From: Chloroflexota bacterium
Lineage (GTDB): Bacteria > Chloroflexota > Limnocylindria > Limnocylindrales > CSP1-4
Assembly (NCBI GenBank): GCA_013813905.1
Contig: JACCQX010000181.1
Coordinates: 1 to 10,987 of the forward strand
Reading direction: 5' to 3'
DNA length: 10,987 bases
The stretch's first letter is position 1. Each line of letters starts with the position of its first letter. The notes under the pieces are model-generated. The model worked only from the letters and a program-made list of their open reading frames with translations, had not been told where the DNA came from and made no database searches. Made by a program: the position numbers and the translations under genes. This document shows positions 7,818-10,987 of the stretch, piece after piece.

Positions 7818-7823
7818 GGAGGT
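7818..7823 (+). promoter_or_regulatory. Strong ribosome binding site of the epimerase gene
   Basis: GGAGGT sits 5 bases before the ATG at 7829, the best Shine-Dalgarno match in the + strand genes here. Confidence 0.7.
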
Positions 7824-7828
7824 ACAGG

Positions 7829-8737
7829 ATGCGCGTGTTGGTGACCGGCGCGGGCGGCACTCTGGGTCAGGCCCTCGCACCTGCCCTCGCACTGGAGGGC
7901 CACGAGCCTGTCCTGCTCGACGTGCGGACGCTCGAGACGCCATACCGGTTCGTGGAAGGGGACGTTCGCCAGCTTCAGGATGTTCGGCGTGCGATGCAGG
8001 GTGTGGATCTCGTCGTCCATGGCGCCGCCCTCCATGGGATCCACCTGCGCGATCACACGTCGCAGGAATTCCATGAGCTGAACGTCACGGGCACCTTCAA
8101 TACTTGGGAGGCGGCGGCCGAGGCGGGTGTAAGAGGCCTCGTCTTCTGTAGCACGATGGGCGTCTACGGCGAGAGCCGCCTTCCATCGGGCGAGGACGAG
8201 GTGGTGGCCCTCCGCGAGGATCTGCCCCTCCTCCCGGCCGACATCTACGGCCTGACGAAGACCGTAGGCGAGGAGATGTGCCGCTATTACGGCCGGCGGC
8301 ACGGCATCGGGAGCATCGCGCTGCGCTATGGCATGTTCGTGCCCGAGCCATTCTTCCGGTACGGCATCCGTCTGCTTTACGGCGGTGTCGACACGGCCGA
8401 CGTGGTCGGCTCGGTGCTGGCGGCCATCGATGCGCTGGCGGCGAGGCGCGTCAACTGGGGCGCTTTCAACGTGCATTCTGTCGTGCCCTTCACGGAAGAG
8501 GACGCGGCAGGCCTACTGTCCGACCCACTTGCGGTGATCGACCGATATTGGCCCGGTGCGTCCCAACTGCTTTGGCAACGCGGGGTCGAACGTCTGGAGC
8601 CCATCCGCGAGTACTACCCGATGGGATCCATCCAGCACCGACTAGGTTTCCGACCGAGCCGCAACTTCGACCAGTGGCTCAAGAAGCTCGAGTCGCAGCC
8701 CGAAGCGCTTGCCGACAAGCCAAGCCCGTGGCCCTGA
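7829..8737 (+). CDS. NAD-dependent epimerase/dehydratase (extended SDR family)
   Basis: Soluble Rossmann-fold oxidoreductase of 302 residues that probably acts on a nucleotide sugar or similar hydroxyl compound. The dinucleotide-binding loop TGAGGTLG is at residues 6-13, the GDVRQL acidic segment near 44-49, a Ser-Thr at 108-109 (FCSTMGVYGE) and the catalytic YxxxK as Tyr140-Lys144 (YGLTK). The start is an ATG with a strong ribosome binding site. The C-terminal third carries the variable substrate-binding region, from which no substrate can be read. It follows the acyltransferase gene by 21 bases and overlaps the next small gene by 10 bases, suggesting one transcript. A link to glycolipid or envelope synthesis with the acyltransferase is possible, but this is inferred only from position. 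Confidence 0.92.
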   Translation: MRVLVTGAGGTLGQALAPALALEGHEPVLLDVRTLETPYRFVEGDVRQLQDVRRAMQGVDLVVHGAALHGIHLRDHTSQEFHELNVTGTFNTWEAAAEAGVRGLVFCSTMGVYGESRLPSGEDEVVALREDLPLLPADIYGLTKTVGEEMCRYYGRRHGIGSIALRYGMFVPEPFFRYGIRLLYGGVDTADVVGSVLAAIDALAARRVNWGAFNVHSVVPFTEEDAAGLLSDPLAVIDRYWPGASQLLWQRGVERLEPIREYYPMGSIQHRLGFRPSRNFDQWLKKLESQPEALADKPSPWP

Positions 8738-9084
8738 TCGCGCTGCGAACGCGGTCGCTGAATGTCATCGCGTTCGGGATCGCCTTGTCTGGCGCCCTCG
8801 TCGCGAGTCACCTGGGATTCGGCTTGGGGGGTGGCTTCTGGCTGGTACCGCTCCTGCTGGGTGGGGCCGTGGGTCTTCTGGCGCGAGACGTCCGTTCCCT
8901 GCCGGCCATGTGGCTTGGCTTCGCTTGCTTCTATCCGGCCGCACTCGCCACCGGCTCGATCGCTTTCCTGGGCGAGAACTGGTGGCTCGCCTATCTCCTC
9001 ATGTCGCTCACGGCTAGCCTCGGCGCGGTCGTGGCCATCGTCACGGGTCGGGGCCGGACTCGATCTTCGAGGTCTCGCGCTTAG
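8728..9084 (+). CDS. Small membrane protein with about four helices, function unknown
   Basis: I do not recognise a family. The predicted 118-residue protein has four hydrophobic stretches of helix length: about residues 11-31, 38-54, 60-82 and 87-105. A short basic tail rich in Arg and Ser follows. The chosen start is the GTG at 8728, overlapping the last 10 bases of the epimerase gene; an in-frame CTG overlaps the stop itself, and there is no clear ribosome binding site. The hydrophobic pattern and the clean end before the convergent cupin gene argue that it is real and not a shadow frame. It may be coupled to the epimerase. The next gene is convergent, with 30 bases between stops. A short inverted pair there (GGCG 9100-9103, CGCC 9111-9114) is too weak to call a terminator. 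Confidence 0.65.
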   Translation: MALIALRTRSLNVIAFGIALSGALVASHLGFGLGGGFWLVPLLLGGAVGLLARDVRSLPAMWLGFACFYPAALATGSIAFLGENWWLAYLLMSLTASLGAVVAIVTGRGRTRSSRSRA

Positions 9085-9114
9085 TGAAGTGCTCCGCAAG
9101 GCGTCATGATCGCC

Positions 9115-9465
9115 CTAACGCGCGTAGTCGCCGCTGCCCATGAGGTGAAGCGAGACATACTGCTCGTCCCCCAGGACCTCGCTATCGTGCCCCGGCGGCA
9201 CCGTGAAAAGGTCGCCCGGACCCACATCGACGATCCGTCCGTCGTCCATCGTGATGCGATTGCGTCCGGACAGGACGAGGCAGACATGCTCGACCTGACA
9301 GCTCGTCTGGCCCAACGCCGCACCGACGTGCTCTGACCAGCGCCAGCCCGGTGCGTAGCTCGCCCGGCCGAGGGTCGATCCGCCCAGGCGCAGCAACTGG
9401 AAGCTGCCCAGCGCCATCTCGCGCGCCTCGTCCGGCGCATCGAAGCGTCGCACCTCAAGCTCCAT
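9115..9465 (-). CDS. Small single-domain cupin protein
   Basis: A 116-residue protein made of one cupin beta-barrel. The first cupin block runs from PGWRWSEHV (39-47) to VEHVCLVLSGRNRI (58-71), followed by the MDDG turn. The second block is VGPGDLFTVPPGHDSEVLG (81-99). Candidate metal ligands are His46, His60 and His93. Cupins of this type have many roles (isomerases, dioxygenases, small-molecule or sugar binding), and none can be assigned here. The start is an ATG with AGGAGGAG 6 bases upstream. It lies 39 bases downstream of the secreted protein gene on the same strand, so the two may be cotranscribed. Confidence 0.88.
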   Translation of the reverse strand: MELEVRRFDAPDEAREMALGSFQLLRLGGSTLGRASYAPGWRWSEHVGAALGQTSCQVEHVCLVLSGRNRITMDDGRIVDVGPGDLFTVPPGHDSEVLGDEQYVSLHLMGSGDYAR

Positions 9466-9471
9466 CGGTCA

Positions 9472-9479
9472 CTCCTCCT
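9472..9479 (-). promoter_or_regulatory. Strong ribosome binding site of the cupin gene
   Basis: Read on the minus strand this is AGGAGGAG, 6 bases before the ATG at 9465. Confidence 0.75.
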
Positions 9480-9504
9480 GCGTGGGAGGGGATGCTACTT
9501 GCCT

Positions 9505-10443
9505 TCAGCGACCCGCCCACTGGCGCGTGGTCATCCCCAGATCACCGGTGATCGCGCGCGCGTAGCCAACGGTGGCATGCACATCCAGGTGGATCTTCGC
9601 GCCAGGACTTCGCCGCGACTGCCGGTACAGGTCATGCCGGCCCATCCAGCCGCTCATGCGCCAGCCCGGCTTGGCGCTGCGGATCTGGAATATCTGGTTC
9701 ATCGTCCTGCCCGGGCGCATCAGGGCCGCGGCTAGGTTGACCCACTGCTTGGGGCCGAAGGCCATCACGACTCTCGCGCGGACGTTCCTGTGCAGGAATG
9801 CTGCCGCGAAGTTGTCGACGCGCTTCAGAGCGACGCGCTGGCTGGGGATCCGGTGCCAATCTTCCCCATTCCCGGCTGTGTAGCACGCGCGGTAGAGGAT
9901 GATGACCGCGTTGCGTGCCAGGCGCACCTGCCTGCGGATGACGTTGCCACCGTAGTAGGCGTGTGAGTAGCTCGAGGCGCCGTCATACCGGTTCAGCGCG
10001 AAGCCGTTCTTGGTGTCCTCCTGGAAGGGCGCGTAGGGACTCGGCCAGCCGTTCCCGTGTCCGAAGTAGACGACCAGGTTGGCGCCCTGCAGCGCCGGGC
10101 GGACGCGAGCCCAGGTGGCGCGAGGATGAAAGACTCGGGTCACCCTCATGCCGGCCCTCTCGGCTTGCTTTGCGAACAACCGTCCTTCAGCAAGGTACTC
10201 GCCGGTCGATCCGCTCGATGGGCCGACGATGATGACGGCCCGTGGGGCTCTGGTCGCGCCAAGCGCCTGTTCAGCTGGAGAGACTACGGTCAGCGTGCCG
10301 GCTGCCACGACCGCGATGAAGGAGACGACCAGGACGGACGCCAGCCGTTGCCGCTTGCCACTGCGGTGCGAGGGCGCCTCCGAGGGGGCAGCATCGGGGC
10401 GGTGAACGGCGGCATGGGGGCGGTGAACGATGGATCCGTGCAT
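9505..10443 (-). CDS. Secreted or membrane-anchored protein, possible caspase-like (clan CD) fold
   Basis: Uncharacterised protein of 312 residues from the ATG at 10443. A polar, basic N-terminus (1-34) is followed by a hydrophobic segment (about 35-55) and a possible cleavage site near QALGA (59-63), so the rest should lie outside the membrane. The body opens with a beta strand (RAVIIVGP). It then shows a hydrophobic strand ending in His-Gly (NLVVYFGHGNG, His129) and, about 58 residues later, a second one ending in Ala-Cys (AVIILYRACYTAG, Cys187). A strand-HG then strand-AC order is the hallmark of clan CD cysteine peptidases such as caspases, gingipains and legumain. The fold and activity are my inference. 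From memory, similar FGHGNGWPSPY proteins occur unannotated in Chloroflexota. The frame stays open to a GTG at 10668, but that stretch looks non-coding. GGAGG lies 11 bases before the ATG, rather far. Confidence 0.75.
   Translation of the reverse strand: MHGSIVHRPHAAVHRPDAAPSEAPSHRSGKRQRLASVLVVSFIAVVAAGTLTVVSPAEQALGATRAPRAVIIVGPSSGSTGEYLAEGRLFAKQAERAGMRVTRVFHPRATWARVRPALQGANLVVYFGHGNGWPSPYAPFQEDTKNGFALNRYDGASSYSHAYYGGNVIRRQVRLARNAVIILYRACYTAGNGEDWHRIPSQRVALKRVDNFAAAFLHRNVRARVVMAFGPKQWVNLAAALMRPGRTMNQIFQIRSAKPGWRMSGWMGRHDLYRQSRRSPGAKIHLDVHATVGYARAITGDLGMTTRQWAGR
10391..10432. repeat. Tandem 21-base duplication in the secreted protein's N-terminus
   Basis: Two adjacent 21-base units (10391-10411 and 10412-10432) differ at three positions and share the core GGGGCGGTGAACG. 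On the minus strand they encode a repeated VHRPxAA segment at residues 6-19 of the secreted protein, before its hydrophobic helix. The period is a multiple of three, so the frame is kept. Confidence 0.7.
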
Positions 10444-10752
10444 GGGGCAATGAGCCTCCGCCCGACGGCATCGCGCGTGCGCTGGCGACGGACCTTTGTC
10501 GGTCGAGCAGAAGGCACCGGCGAGCCGGAACGACACGCGGGACGCTGGGGGTCCGTTTGTTGCGCAGCGGGCTGGGGCCCGCGGAACTCCTTGCTCGAAC
10601 GGGATCTTCGGTTTCCTGACCCGGGCGGTGAAGCTCTGGATCGACTGCGTCGAGTCTGCCGTCCGCACCGTCCGTGGTGTACCACCCGACTTCCGCGGCT
10701 CGATAGTCCTATCGCCGAAGGCGCGGATCGCTTGTCGCTTGCACGGACGCGC
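10444..10752. other. 309-base gap between the secreted protein gene and chrA
   Basis: No convincing gene is seen here. The open frame on the minus strand (to a GTG at 10668) gives a Pro/Arg-rich peptide without recognisable structure. Three short perfect inverted repeats occur: 10641-10653 (TCGAC-TGC-GTCGA), 10674-10685 (GTGGT-GT-ACCAC) and 10701-10714 (CGATAG-TC-CTATCG). The gap should contain the promoter of the secreted protein gene, but I cannot place a clear -35/-10 pair. No T-tract terminator is seen after chrA. Confidence 0.5.
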
Positions 10753-10987
10753 TCAGGATCCGCGGATCAGCTGCGTGGTGAAGGCCGTGAGGGCGACGAC
10801 CAGGATCGGCGATGCCCGGCCGACCGTCAGGAGGCCGAAGGCACCGGCCGCGACGGCGATGTCGAGTGGCGAGGTGATGGCACTCGTCGCAACGGGCGTG
10901 TAGAGCGCGGCCATCAGGATGCCCACCACTGCCGCATTCGTCCCGGTGAGCGCGCGGCGGAACCCCGTCGCCGAGCGCAGGGCATCC
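10753..10987 (-). CDS. chrA: Chromate transporter ChrA, C-terminal end (partial)
   Basis: Partial gene cut by the window's right edge; only the last 77 residues and the stop (TGA at 10755-10753) are visible. The translation has the typical end of CHR-family transporters. ALTGTNAAVVGILMAALY, a Gly-Asn-Ala-rich helix, is followed by TPVATSAI, then a short loop with PLDIAV, and then two more hydrophobic helices ending in TTQLIRGS. ChrA proteins are inner-membrane transporters linked to chromate efflux, though many homologues are of unproven function. The gene reads toward the secreted protein gene, 309 bases away, so the two are probably not one tight unit. No start codon lies in the window, so whether the rest is intact cannot be seen. 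Confidence 0.82.
   Translation of the reverse strand, partial: DALRSATGFRRALTGTNAAVVGILMAALYTPVATSAITSPLDIAVAAGAFGLLTVGRASPILVVALTAFTTQLIRGS

Noticed and set aside
9100..9114. Inverted pair GGCG/CGCC between the convergent small membrane protein and cupin genes
   Set aside because: A 4-base stem without a T run is too weak for a terminator.
10444..10668. N-terminal extension of the secreted protein to a GTG at 10668
   Set aside because: It would put 109 residues before the hydrophobic export segment, and the added sequence is Arg/Pro/Ala-rich without structure.
10496..10903. Plus-strand open frame of 135 codons
   Set aside because: It lies opposite the ChrA C-terminus and part of the gap, with no motif or ribosome binding site support.

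Overview
The window is gene-dense and G+C-rich (roughly two thirds by eye) and clearly bacterial. Genes are packed tightly, stops overlap starts, and TTG and GTG starts are common. Gene content fits Chloroflexota or Actinomycetota. The secreted protein at 9505-10443 resembles, from memory, uncharacterised proteins of Chloroflexota, which tips me that way, but taxonomy is inference only.

Region 1 (6-5320, + strand) is one apparent operon of five genes: a BMP-type (nucleoside/simple-sugar) ABC permease, a double-SIS sugar-phosphate isomerase-like protein, a PfkB-family kinase, a second GlmS/FrlB-like double-SIS protein, and an inosine-uridine-type nucleoside hydrolase. The last three junctions are 4-base stop/start overlaps (TTGA, TTGA, GTGA), so the enzymes are probably translationally coupled. 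The other transporter subunits presumably lie upstream of the window. A simple reading is uptake and breakdown of an N-glycosidic compound: import, cleavage to free sugar, phosphorylation, isomerisation or deglycation. The two SIS proteins are not explained by ordinary nucleoside salvage. This is the most interesting part of the window.

Region 2 (5327-7027, - strand) is a secreted M14 zinc carboxypeptidase with an extra C-terminal domain. It is convergent with the operon, with 6 bases between the two genes.

Region 3 (7103-9084, + strand), divergent from the peptidase, holds a PlsC-type acyltransferase, an NAD-dependent epimerase/dehydratase and a small four-helix membrane protein, closely spaced and probably cotranscribed.

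Region 4 (9115-10987, - strand) holds a small cupin, a secreted protein with a possible caspase-like (clan CD) His/Cys arrangement, a 309-base gap, and the C-terminal end of a ChrA-type chromate transporter that runs off the window edge. I saw no RNA genes, insertion sequences, CRISPR arrays or phage genes.
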